Positions 22,777 to 29,679 of a DNA stretch of 30,651 nt are shown piece after piece. A program made the translations under genes and the position numbers. The stretch lies in the IMG/VR virus record IMGVR_UViG_3300048837_002296, positions 1 to 30,651 of that record. One strand, written 5' to 3'. Source of the DNA: a virus. The notes below the pieces were generated by a model. The model had not been told where the DNA came from, searched no databases, and worked only from the letters and a program-made list of their open reading frames with translations. Every line of letters starts with the position of its first letter. Position 1 is the stretch's first letter.

Positions 22777-25055
22777 TGGGCGGTAGCCGCAAGAAGCAGA
22801 CCGTCGGCTACCGCTACCGGATCGGGATGCACCTGGTGCTGTGCCAGGGGCCGGTGGATGCAGTGCAGGAGATCCAGATCGGCGACCGCAGCGCCTGGGG
22901 CGATGCGAGCCGCGCGCCGCTGGCGAGCGGCCATGGGCTGGGGCGCCTGCGCATCGATCGGCCCACGCTCTTCGGCGGCGACGAACGCGAAGGCGGCGTG
23001 GTGGGTGACCTCGACGTGCTCGCAGGCAGTGCCGCGCAAGACCGCAACGACTACCTGATGAGCCACCTGGGCGCAGCGATCCCGGCGTTCCGCGGGGTGT
23101 TGTCGATCGTGGCACGCAAGATCCTGTTCGCCGCGAACAACCCCTACCTCAAGCCCTGGGCGGTGCGCTTGCGCCGCTTCACGGCGGGCTGGGCGGGCGA
23201 GCCCTGGATGCCCTGGAACGCCGAGGTGCGGACCTGGGATGCCGGCACCGGGGCCTATGTGACCGTCGGCATGAACCCGGCCCACATCCTGGTGCAGTGC
23301 CTCACCGACCCGCACTGGGGCATGGGCTATCCGCCATCCACCCTCGGCGCAAGCTTCTGGAACGCGGCCTGGGCGCTCGAAAGCGAAGGCTTCGGCCTGA
23401 ACCTGGTCTGGACGCGCCAGCAACCGATCGAGGCCTTCATCGCCCAGGTGCTCGACCACGTCGGCGGCATCCTCTACCTCGACCCGGAGCAAGGCACGTT
23501 CGAATTGAAGCTCCTGCGCGACGATTACTGGATCGACGGGCTGCCGGTGCTCGGCCCCGACGAGATCGTGCGCATGGAGCGCTTCGAGCGCGCGCAGTGG
23601 GCGGAACTGCCCAACGAGATCACCGTGGTCTACACCGACTGGGCGACGGCCAAGGAGGCCACCGTCACGGTGGAGAACCTCGCCGCGATCCAACTGCAAG
23701 GCGGGGTGATCAACCAGCGGCGCGACTATCCGGGCGTGAACCACGGGCCGCTGGCCGCGCGGCTGGCGCTGCGCGACCTGCGCGCACTCGGCTCGCCCCT
23801 GGCGCGCATGACCTTGACCATCGTCCCCGGCGCCCTGGAGCGTCCGCCCCTGCCGGGAGACGTGTTCCTGCTGCATTGGCCACGCCTGGGCATCGAGCGC
23901 ATGGTGGTGCGCGTGACCGGCATCGACACCGGCACGCTGGGCGCCTCCGAATGGCGCATCGAGGCCGTGGAGGACGTCTTCGGCATGGGCCAGACCGTGC
24001 TCACGCCCACCCCGCCGCGCCTCGAGGAGCCGCCGCTGGAGGCGCTGCCGCCGACCCTGGTTCTGGCGGTCGAGGTGCCGTACTGGGAACTCGCGCGGCG
24101 CCTGAGCCGGGCCGACCTCGCCACCCTCACCGACACCGACACCTACGTGGGGGCCTTGGCCTGCGCGGGTGGGGCGGGGCAGTTGAACTGGCAGCTCGCC
24201 ACCGGGCCCACGAGCGCCGATCTCGAGGCGGTGGCCCCGGAAGACTACGCACCCCTGCTCACGCTCGGCCAAGCGCTGCCGGCCACCGAAGCCGATGCCG
24301 TGGCCGTACCGGTGACGGCGCTGGCCCAGCCCGAGCGCCTGGCGGTCGGCGACTACGCCTATCTCGTCGATGCGCTGGGTGCGATCCGCGAGGCCGTGGC
24401 GATCCTCGCCTTCGATGCCGCCGCGGGCACGGTGGATCTCGCCCGCGGAGTGCTCGACACCACGCCGCAGGCCCACGCGGCCGGCACGCGGCTGGTGGGT
24501 GTGGGCGAATGGCTGGCCGCCGAGACCACCGAGCGCGCGCCGGGCGAGTCGGTCTTCGTCGCCGCCGTCCCGCGCACGGCCAGCGCCGAGGGCGATGCGG
24601 TGCTCGCCGCCAACGGCGCACCGATCGTGCTCGCGGGCCGCCAGGCGCGGCCGTACCCGCCGGGGCGCATCCGACTCAACGGCCAGACGGAGCCCGCCGT
24701 GGTCGCCGGCGACCTCACCCTCACCTGGGCACACCGCGACCGCACCCAGCAGACCGCCTACCTCGTGCGCCAGGACGAGGGCGACATCGGCCCCGAACCG
24801 GGCACCACCTACACCGTGCGCATCCAAGACGGCCACGGCACCCTCGTGCGCACCGAGGCCGGCATCACCGGCAACGCCTGGACCTGGGACGTGGCCAGTG
24901 CCGCCCTGGACGCCGGCATCTCGGGAGATACCGTCACCGTCGAGATCGAGGCCGAGCGCGACGGGATCAAAAGCTGGCAGGCGCAAGTGCGCACCGTCGA
25001 ACGCGCCGGCTACGGCTTGCGCTGGGGGCAGCACTGGGGCGGGGTGTCGCCATGA
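22776..25055 (+). CDS. Tail tip/hub protein, gpJ-like
   Basis: A 759-aa protein. The N-terminal hub region begins KKQTVGYRYRIGMHLVLCQGPVDAVQEIQIGDRSAWG. LFGGDEREGGVVGDLDVLAG, AAIPAFRGVLSIVARKI, NPAHILVQCLTDPHWGMGYP and IEAFIAQVLDHVGGILYLDPEQGTFELKLLRDDY follow; these are typical of the phage tail protein family that forms the adsorption hub. The C-terminal ~230 residues (DGAL... to WAHRDRTQQTAYLVRQDEGDIG...) contain fibronectin-like beta strands. It would sit at the tail tip and connect to receptor-binding proteins. Its stop lies within the stem of palindromic element D. Confidence 0.9.
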   Translation: MGGSRKKQTVGYRYRIGMHLVLCQGPVDAVQEIQIGDRSAWGDASRAPLASGHGLGRLRIDRPTLFGGDEREGGVVGDLDVLAGSAAQDRNDYLMSHLGAAIPAFRGVLSIVARKILFAANNPYLKPWAVRLRRFTAGWAGEPWMPWNAEVRTWDAGTGAYVTVGMNPAHILVQCLTDPHWGMGYPPSTLGASFWNAAWALESEGFGLNLVWTRQQPIEAFIAQVLDHVGGILYLDPEQGTFELKLLRDDYWIDGLPVLGPDEIVRMERFERAQWAELPNEITVVYTDWATAKEATVTVENLAAIQLQGGVINQRRDYPGVNHGPLAARLALRDLRALGSPLARMTLTIVPGALERPPLPGDVFLLHWPRLGIERMVVRVTGIDTGTLGASEWRIEAVEDVFGMGQTVLTPTPPRLEEPPLEALPPTLVLAVEVPYWELARRLSRADLATLTDTDTYVGALACAGGAGQLNWQLATGPTSADLEAVAPEDYAPLLTLGQALPATEADAVAVPVTALAQPERLAVGDYAYLVDALGAIREAVAILAFDAAAGTVDLARGVLDTTPQAHAAGTRLVGVGEWLAAETTERAPGESVFVAAVPRTASAEGDAVLAANGAPIVLAGRQARPYPPGRIRLNGQTEPAVVAGDLTLTWAHRDRTQQTAYLVRQDEGDIGPEPGTTYTVRIQDGHGTLVRTEAGITGNAWTWDVASAALDAGISGDTVTVEIEAERDGIKSWQAQVRTVERAGYGLRWGQHWGGVSP

Positions 25056-25120
25056 TCGCCGGGCCGTCCCAAGATCATGGCGCGCCCCCTCGGGGGGCCG
25101 CCGCCCAGCGGCGGGGGCCG
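25048..25120 (+). repeat. Palindromic element D at the glycosyltransferase start
   Basis: The first stem is CGCCATGATC (25048-25057) with GATCATGGCG (25073-25082), a perfect 10-bp pair around a 15-nt loop that spans the stop of the tail tip gene. CCCCC-tc-GGGGG (25085-25096) and CCGCCGC-cca-GCGGCGG (25098-25114) follow. ATGA occurs at both ends (25052 and 25121), 69 bases apart, so the reading frame is kept. The C-rich/G-rich part resembles palindromes I associate with Burkholderiales genomes, so this one may belong to a known repeat class and differs from families 1 and 2. Confidence 0.65.
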
Positions 25121-25714
25121 ATGAGTCCGCCGCGCATCGACGTGCATCTGCTCACCCTCGACGAGCCCCAGCACTGGCGCGAGGAATGCCTCGCGAGCCT
25201 CGCCGGCGCGCCGATCCGCCTGCACCGGCTGCCCGGCATCCCGGGGCGTGTCGGGAAGGCGCGAGCGGCGGGCTTCGCGCGAGGGACCTTGGCGCTCGTG
25301 TCCTTCGTCGATCCCGACGACCGCTACGAGGCCCGCGCCTTCGCGCACCTGGCCGATGCGCTCGATGCCTGTCCCTCCGCGGTGCTCGCCTACACCGACG
25401 AGGCACTGATCGACGAGCACGGCGACAGCCTCGGCGTGCGGCGACTGGCCTACAGCGCCTTCCAACACGCCCATTCGGCCAGCCACGTCCACGGCCTGAT
25501 CGTGATGCGCCGAAGCGCCGTCGATCCGGTGCTGACACGCATCGCCGATCTCGACGCCGGCGCCGACTGGCTGCTCACCCGCCTCGTGGCCCGGCAGGGC
25601 AGCGTGTTGCACCTGCCCCTCGTCGGCCGCCACTGGCGGCAGCACCCGAACCAGCACCACCGCCGCACGAGCACCACGGCCCTGCGCTCTCTGCGGGGTT
25701 TTGCAAGCCTTTGA
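25121..25714 (+). CDS. GT2-like glycosyltransferase in the tail module
   Basis: A 197-aa protein. RIDVHLLTLDEPQHWREECLASLAG resembles the first strand-helix of GT-A enzymes. SFVDPDDRYEARAF (DPDD at 64-67) is the sugar-nucleotide/metal motif. YTDEALIDEHG (91-101) matches the YSDEDxIDExG motif of family 2 enzymes. It is short for a full enzyme. An in-frame start at 25052 would add 23 residues encoded by the palindromic insert; the listed ATG is where the protein fold starts. It may modify virion proteins or be a remnant; the acceptor is unknown. It sits between the tail tip and the DUF2793 gene. Confidence 0.75.
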   Translation: MSPPRIDVHLLTLDEPQHWREECLASLAGAPIRLHRLPGIPGRVGKARAAGFARGTLALVSFVDPDDRYEARAFAHLADALDACPSAVLAYTDEALIDEHGDSLGVRRLAYSAFQHAHSASHVHGLIVMRRSAVDPVLTRIADLDAGADWLLTRLVARQGSVLHLPLVGRHWRQHPNQHHRRTSTTALRSLRGFASL

Positions 25715-25726
25715 GGAGATGAACCA

Positions 25727-26077
25727 ATGCCACAGACCGATCCGAACCTGGGCCTCGCCTACGGCTGGACGCTGGGCGAGTCCGGCTGGCACACCGGGAT
25801 GGACGCGAACCTGAAGCGCCTGGGCGCCGTCGTGGGCCTTGCGGTGACGAGCCGCAGCACGACCACGCCGCCTGCCAGCCCCGCCGAAGGGGATCGCTAC
25901 ATCGTGCCGGCTGGCGCCACCGGCGCCTGGGCCGGCAGGACCGACCAGATTGCAGTGTGGGTCAATGGTGCCTGGGAGTACCACGCCCCGAAGGTCGGCT
26001 GGCTGGCCTTTATTGCCGCCGAGGACAAGCTCGCCGTCTACAAGACCGGCGGCTGGAGCGCCGGCGTTCCCGTCTGA
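25727..26077 (+). CDS. DUF2793 virion-associated protein
   Basis: A 116-aa protein with the DUF2793 signature PPASPAEGDRYIVPAGATGAWAGRTDQIAVWVNGAWEYHAPKVGWLAFIAAEDKLAVYKTGGWSAG and an N-terminal PNLGLAYGWTLGESGWHTGMDANLKRLGAVV that is common to these proteins. Members lie next to tail-fibre and tail-tip genes; a structural or receptor-proximal role is inferred. GAGGAG precedes the ATG. It is followed by a terminator-like hairpin. Confidence 0.85.
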   Translation: MPQTDPNLGLAYGWTLGESGWHTGMDANLKRLGAVVGLAVTSRSTTTPPASPAEGDRYIVPAGATGAWAGRTDQIAVWVNGAWEYHAPKVGWLAFIAAEDKLAVYKTGGWSAGVPV

Positions 26078-26100
26078 CCCGCACCCCGTCCGTCACCCCC

Positions 26101-26132
26101 GAACCCGCCCGCGTGGCGGGTTCGTCGTTTTT
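26101..26132 (+). terminator. Intrinsic terminator after the DUF2793 gene
   Basis: GAACCCGCC (26101-26109), loop CGCGT, GGCGGGTTC (26115-26123), followed by GTCGTTTTT. With a 9-bp GC-rich stem and five T residues it is the best intrinsic terminator of the window. It separates tail from lysis genes, and the next ribosome site GGAGA follows immediately, so some read-through is expected. Confidence 0.7.
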
Positions 26133-26143
26133 GGAGACCGCCC

Positions 26144-26446
26144 ATGACTGAACCGACCCAAGCCCCCGCCCTCGTCGAGAACATGCTGCTCCTGCGCCGC
26201 GAGGACTTCGACGACCTGCTCGACCGCGCCGCCGAGCGCGGAGCCGAGCGGGTGCTCGCGCACCTCGGCCTCGAGAATGGCCACGCAGCAAGGGACATCC
26301 GCGAACTGCGCGATCTGCTCGAAGCCTGGCGCGACGCGCGCCGCACGGCATGGCAGACCACCATCAAGGTGGCCACGACCGCCATCCTCGCCGCACTGCT
26401 GGTCGGAGCCGCCATCAAGCTGAAGCTGATGGGAGGTGGCCAATGA
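26144..26446 (+). CDS. Small single-TM lysis-region protein, DUF6127-like
   Basis: A 100-aa protein. Residues ~1-70 are charged and helical (LLLRREDFDDLLDRAAERGAERVLAHLGLEN...DIRELRDLLEAWRDARRTAWQ). A single membrane segment (about 74-95, IKVATTAILAALLVGAAIKLKL) lies near the C-terminus, so the soluble part would face the cytoplasm or form a coiled coil. Such proteins precede GTA-type holins in several prophages. A holin-like or holin-modulating role is inferred. GGAGA is at 7 nt; the stop overlaps the next ATG. Confidence 0.7.
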   Translation: MTEPTQAPALVENMLLLRREDFDDLLDRAAERGAERVLAHLGLENGHAARDIRELRDLLEAWRDARRTAWQTTIKVATTAILAALLVGAAIKLKLMGGGQ

Positions 26447-26919
26447 TCGAGACACTGCTCGGTGGCCTCCTGGGCGGAGCCTTCCGCTTGGCGCCCGAGG
26501 TTCTCAAGTGGCTGGACCGCAAGGGCGAGCGCAGCCATGAACTTGCCATGCAGGACAAGGCGCTGGAGTTCGAGAAGCTGCGCGGCGCCCAGCGCATGGC
26601 CGAGATCGGCGCGAGTGCAGATGCCGCGTGGAACACCGGGGCCATCGAGGCCTTGCGCGAAGCGGTCGCGGCGCAGGGGCGGCCCTCGGGCGTGAAGTGG
26701 GCCGATGCGCTGTCCAGCAGCGTCCGTCCGGTGATCACCTACTGGTTCATGGCGCTGTACTGCGCGGCCAAGACTGCCGCCTTCGTGGGTGCCATCGAGG
26801 CCGGGGCGGACTGGATCCCCGCCATCCAGGCGGCCTGGACCGAGGCCGACCAGGCCCTGTGGGCCGGGGTGCTGAACTTCTGGTTCCTCGGCCGCGTGTT
26901 CGACCGGGTGCGGCCGTGA
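26443..26919 (+). CDS. GTA-type 3TM holin
   Basis: A 158-aa protein. The N-terminal LGGLLGGAFRLAPEVLKWLDRKGERSHELAMQDKALEFEKLRGAQRM, the middle WADALSSSVRPVITYWFMALYCAAKTAAFVGAI and the final DQALWAGVLNFWFLGRVFDR are hallmarks of the 'holin of 3TMs for gene-transfer release' family. Membrane segments are expected around 5-20, 103-122 and 140-155. It would permeabilise the inner membrane and let the endolysin reach the cell wall. GGAGG lies just upstream. The stop overlaps the GTG of the endolysin gene. Confidence 0.85.
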   Translation: MIETLLGGLLGGAFRLAPEVLKWLDRKGERSHELAMQDKALEFEKLRGAQRMAEIGASADAAWNTGAIEALREAVAAQGRPSGVKWADALSSSVRPVITYWFMALYCAAKTAAFVGAIEAGADWIPAIQAAWTEADQALWAGVLNFWFLGRVFDRVRP

Positions 26920-27371
26920 TTGCGGTACCCCAAGCGGCCATCGAGCTGGCCAAACGCTTTGAGGGCTTCCACCGCGTGCCCAAGCACGATCCCAACCGCG
27001 CCTATCCGTACATCTGTCCGGCCGGCTATCCGACGATCGGCTATGGTCACCTCTGCGATCCGAAGCACCCGCCGATCACCGAAGCAGAGGCCGAGGCCTA
27101 CCTCGCCCAGGATCTGAAGGTGGCGCTGGCCGCCACGCTGCGCTACTGCCCTGTGCTGGCGACCGAGCCGGAAGGGCGGCTCGCGGCCATCGTGGACTTC
27201 ACCTTCAACCTCGGCGCCGGGCGGCTGCAGACCTCGACGCTGCGGCGGCGGGTCAATCAGCGGGACTGGCCCGCAGTTGCAATGGAACTACGTCGATGGG
27301 TCTACGGCGGCGGTAAGATGCTCCCAGGGCTCGTAGCACGTCGTGATCTCGAGGCTCGATTGGTTCAGTGA
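26916..27371 (+). CDS. GH24 endolysin (T4-type lysozyme family)
   Basis: A 151-aa muramidase cleaving the glycan strands of peptidoglycan. The likely triad is Glu16 (RFEGFH), Cys34 (ICPAGYPT) and Thr40 (PTIGYGH). The usual E-x8-C/D-x5-T spacing is stretched by a 9-residue insert (HDPNRAYPY region). IVDFTFNLGAGRLQTSTLRRRVNQRDW and the closing MLPGLVARRDLEARL are typical of the family. There is no cleavable signal or clear SAR segment, so export would depend on the holin. The GTG start overlaps the holin stop (GTGA). No Rz/Rz1 spanin gene is visible afterwards. Confidence 0.9.
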   Translation: MIAVPQAAIELAKRFEGFHRVPKHDPNRAYPYICPAGYPTIGYGHLCDPKHPPITEAEAEAYLAQDLKVALAATLRYCPVLATEPEGRLAAIVDFTFNLGAGRLQTSTLRRRVNQRDWPAVAMELRRWVYGGGKMLPGLVARRDLEARLVQ

Positions 27372-27420
27372 GTGTTGACCTCCGAACTCCTTGAGGCAGA
27401 TGCGCTTGCAAACGACGAAG

Positions 27421-29595
27421 TCAGCGAAGCCAAGCGGGAAGCTGAACAGGGGCCGAGGCTGCGAAGCGTTCCTGGATGGTGAAGAAGAGCTTCCCGGCCC
27501 TTTCCAGCACGGGATCGGGAAGCACGACGCCCCGCTGCGACCACGACGAAACCAGTTGAAGAGCGACCGTGGTCTTCCAGCCATCGGGCAAGTCGATGCC
27601 CTTCTCTTTAGCGGAAGCCTTGATTCGATCGGGAAGACTGCGGGACCTACCGTCGTCTTCTGGCAGGCGAAGCGGCTCTGACAAGAGAGGATTGAGGACT
27701 GGTAGGATGACGTCCTCTCCAAGGATGTCTTCAATCTCGACGGTAGCTCCTGGCTGTTGTAAGGCCTCGTCGAGCATGACGATGTTGCTGTCTTTCCCGA
27801 GATACAACTCCTTGAGAAGTGCATCGCGCCTGACTCGACCAGCCTCGTCGGAATCGAGAAGGATCAGGGGCCGAACGTCCTGCCCGAGGAACAAGGCCGC
27901 TATGTGACCGACGAGCTTAGTCCCGCCGCACGGCGTGATGTAGATGTCCTCCGAAAGCACGGGAAGACCCTTCGCACGGCACTGCTGGTTAAGTGCGTGA
28001 AGGTAGTAGTAATCGCTCATGCCCTCGACGAGCACATTCTTCTTGTGCTGGAAGAGGCCGCGCAACATGGCGTAGCCAGCGGCGGCTTGCAGCGGAAAGA
28101 TGGTCTCGCGGTCTCTGGGCCATGTATCGGCACTGATCCGCGAGTGGCCCGTGTTGTCCTCCGTGACAGGGCGGACGCGATAGATGTGCTCGCCGTCCAC
28201 GAGGAACGGCGAGTGGGTCGTATATACGAGCTGGTTCTTCTCGGCCAGGCGCTCGAAGAAGACCAGAAGCTCCTGCTGAGCCGTTGGATGTAGGTTCATC
28301 CCCGGCTCGTCGAGAAGAAGGATTGCGTCCTTGTGCCCCTCTTCGGACTCTACGAGGAACACCAGGTAGAAGGAGAAGAACCACTGGAAGCCCTTGCTTC
28401 GGGCTTCCAGCTCGATTTCCACATCCGGCCTTCGGTCGTCAGCGACCCAGATTCGGAAATAGTCGCCGTCAGCGTGATAGCGTATCTTGTGCCGGCGCTG
28501 CGACCACCAGTCAGAGAACCGGGTGCTTATGTCGTTCGACGCAGAGTTGAGGCGGATCGCGCGCTCCTCTTTTCGCCGTTGATCCTTGGCAACGGTCTCG
28601 GCGTTTGGCTGTTGGCCGTTCTGACGTTGCGCCCTAGCTTCTTCCGCACCTAGGTCAGCTATGTCCTTCGCGTCGAGCGCGACATGCTTGAACATCGCAT
28701 TGATCGTGCGTACGCGAGGATTGTTTCGATCACGTTGAAGGTCTTCGAGGAACCGCGGCAGATAAATCGCACTGTCAAGGACACCGTAGTTCTCGAAGTA
28801 GATCAGAACGGGAAGCGCGTCTTCGATCAAGCTGTCGAGCTTGGGCAGGACTGGTCCTTCCTTGGCTGCTTCGAGAATCGGATCAACTGCCTCGTGGAGC
28901 GCTTCGATAAGATCGGCGGTCTGTGGGCTGCTCTTGGTCTCTGCCTCAGCCTTTAGCTTGGCGAGCGTCTTGGCCCCGGCGTCACCGCGAAGGTCTGCGG
29001 AACCCTTGAGCTTGTCCTGCCACTGAGTCGCCCACTGTGCGAGCGCGTTCCTTGTCTCGGCAGTTGCCTCTTCCTGCTCGGGCGTTGGTGCTCGGAGGCG
29101 ACGCGCGCCGCTGGCAAAAGCCTTCAGTCCAGCAAGTATGGGCTCTGGCGAAAGGGGTTGCTCGGCGATATCAGGTTCGTATTCGAACGTGATGGAGCCG
29201 TCGTAGTAGCGCGTCGCAATCACTTCGGTTGGCGGGATCTGATCGGGTGGCAGCAGATCCGCCATATCTGCTTTCAGTGCATCGTCAACCGCAAAGGCGA
29301 CGGAGCAGACAGGCCAGTCACTACCCTTCGAGCCACCGCCGACGAAATCCCGCATGTAGCGGTCGCGCGGAAACTCGCGCATTGGGTCGTATGGCTCCGG
29401 GGACGCCGGATTGAACTTGTGCAAGGCCTTTAGGAGCGCGGTCTTTCCAGATTCGTTACGCCCAACAAATGCCGTCACTTGGTCAAGCAAGATCCAACCA
29501 CTGTCATCGATGTTTCTGAAGTTCTGGATTCTGAACCGCTTAGGGAAGGTGTTCAAAACGCCCGCGGCGATGGCCACTGAGGCGAGATATTCCAC
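27421..29595 (-). CDS. OLD-family ATPase with TOPRIM nuclease domain
   Basis: A 724-aa protein. The ABC-type ATPase has Walker A GRNESGKT (45-52), signature SKGFQWFFSF (about 400-409), Walker B AILLLDEP (424-431) and the H-loop THSPF (460-464). The TOPRIM nuclease follows with VEGMSD (523-528, E524) and LLDSDEAG (579-586). Helicase partners (GajB-like) are not present in the window. OLD nucleases are known in phage defence and phage interference. The first in-frame start matching the fold is GTG 29595, with weak ribosome site; the frame continues upstream into the IS flank. GC and codon use are visibly lower than in the phage genes. It converges on the endolysin gene with a 49-bp gap. Confidence 0.9.
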   Translation of the reverse strand: MEYLASVAIAAGVLNTFPKRFRIQNFRNIDDSGWILLDQVTAFVGRNESGKTALLKALHKFNPASPEPYDPMREFPRDRYMRDFVGGGSKGSDWPVCSVAFAVDDALKADMADLLPPDQIPPTEVIATRYYDGSITFEYEPDIAEQPLSPEPILAGLKAFASGARRLRAPTPEQEEATAETRNALAQWATQWQDKLKGSADLRGDAGAKTLAKLKAEAETKSSPQTADLIEALHEAVDPILEAAKEGPVLPKLDSLIEDALPVLIYFENYGVLDSAIYLPRFLEDLQRDRNNPRVRTINAMFKHVALDAKDIADLGAEEARAQRQNGQQPNAETVAKDQRRKEERAIRLNSASNDISTRFSDWWSQRRHKIRYHADGDYFRIWVADDRRPDVEIELEARSKGFQWFFSFYLVFLVESEEGHKDAILLLDEPGMNLHPTAQQELLVFFERLAEKNQLVYTTHSPFLVDGEHIYRVRPVTEDNTGHSRISADTWPRDRETIFPLQAAAGYAMLRGLFQHKKNVLVEGMSDYYYLHALNQQCRAKGLPVLSEDIYITPCGGTKLVGHIAALFLGQDVRPLILLDSDEAGRVRRDALLKELYLGKDSNIVMLDEALQQPGATVEIEDILGEDVILPVLNPLLSEPLRLPEDDGRSRSLPDRIKASAKEKGIDLPDGWKTTVALQLVSSWSQRGVVLPDPVLERAGKLFFTIQERFAASAPVQLPAWLR

Positions 29596-29679
29596 ATGGT
29601 GACTAATCTGGCGTTTTTGCGGTCTCAAACAAGGGCATTTCGCCCTTGTGGACGGCCCTTTGGCCGGTTGTGGACGCAC
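29596..29679. other. Gap between OLD gene and transposase, probable IS end
   Basis: It contains a perfect inverted repeat ACAAGGGC (29629-29636), loop ATTTC, GCCCTTGT (29642-29649), and GGCC-cttt-GGCC further on. The terminal inverted repeat of the IS should be here, but its partner lies outside the window, so the exact boundary cannot be set. An A/T-richer stretch (about 29609-29617 on the plus strand) may carry a promoter for the OLD gene; no convincing -35/-10 pair was found. Confidence 0.4.

Noticed and set aside
19338-25034. Very long minus-strand open frames opposite the tail genes (about 700 and 830 codons)
   Set aside because: They mirror well-supported tail genes; their composition is typical of antisense frames in GC-rich DNA and no family is recognisable.
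27421-29595. Gabija system (GajA with GajB)
   Set aside because: The OLD protein fits a GajA-like fold, but no UvrD-like helicase gene lies beside it; the endolysin and a transposase flank it.
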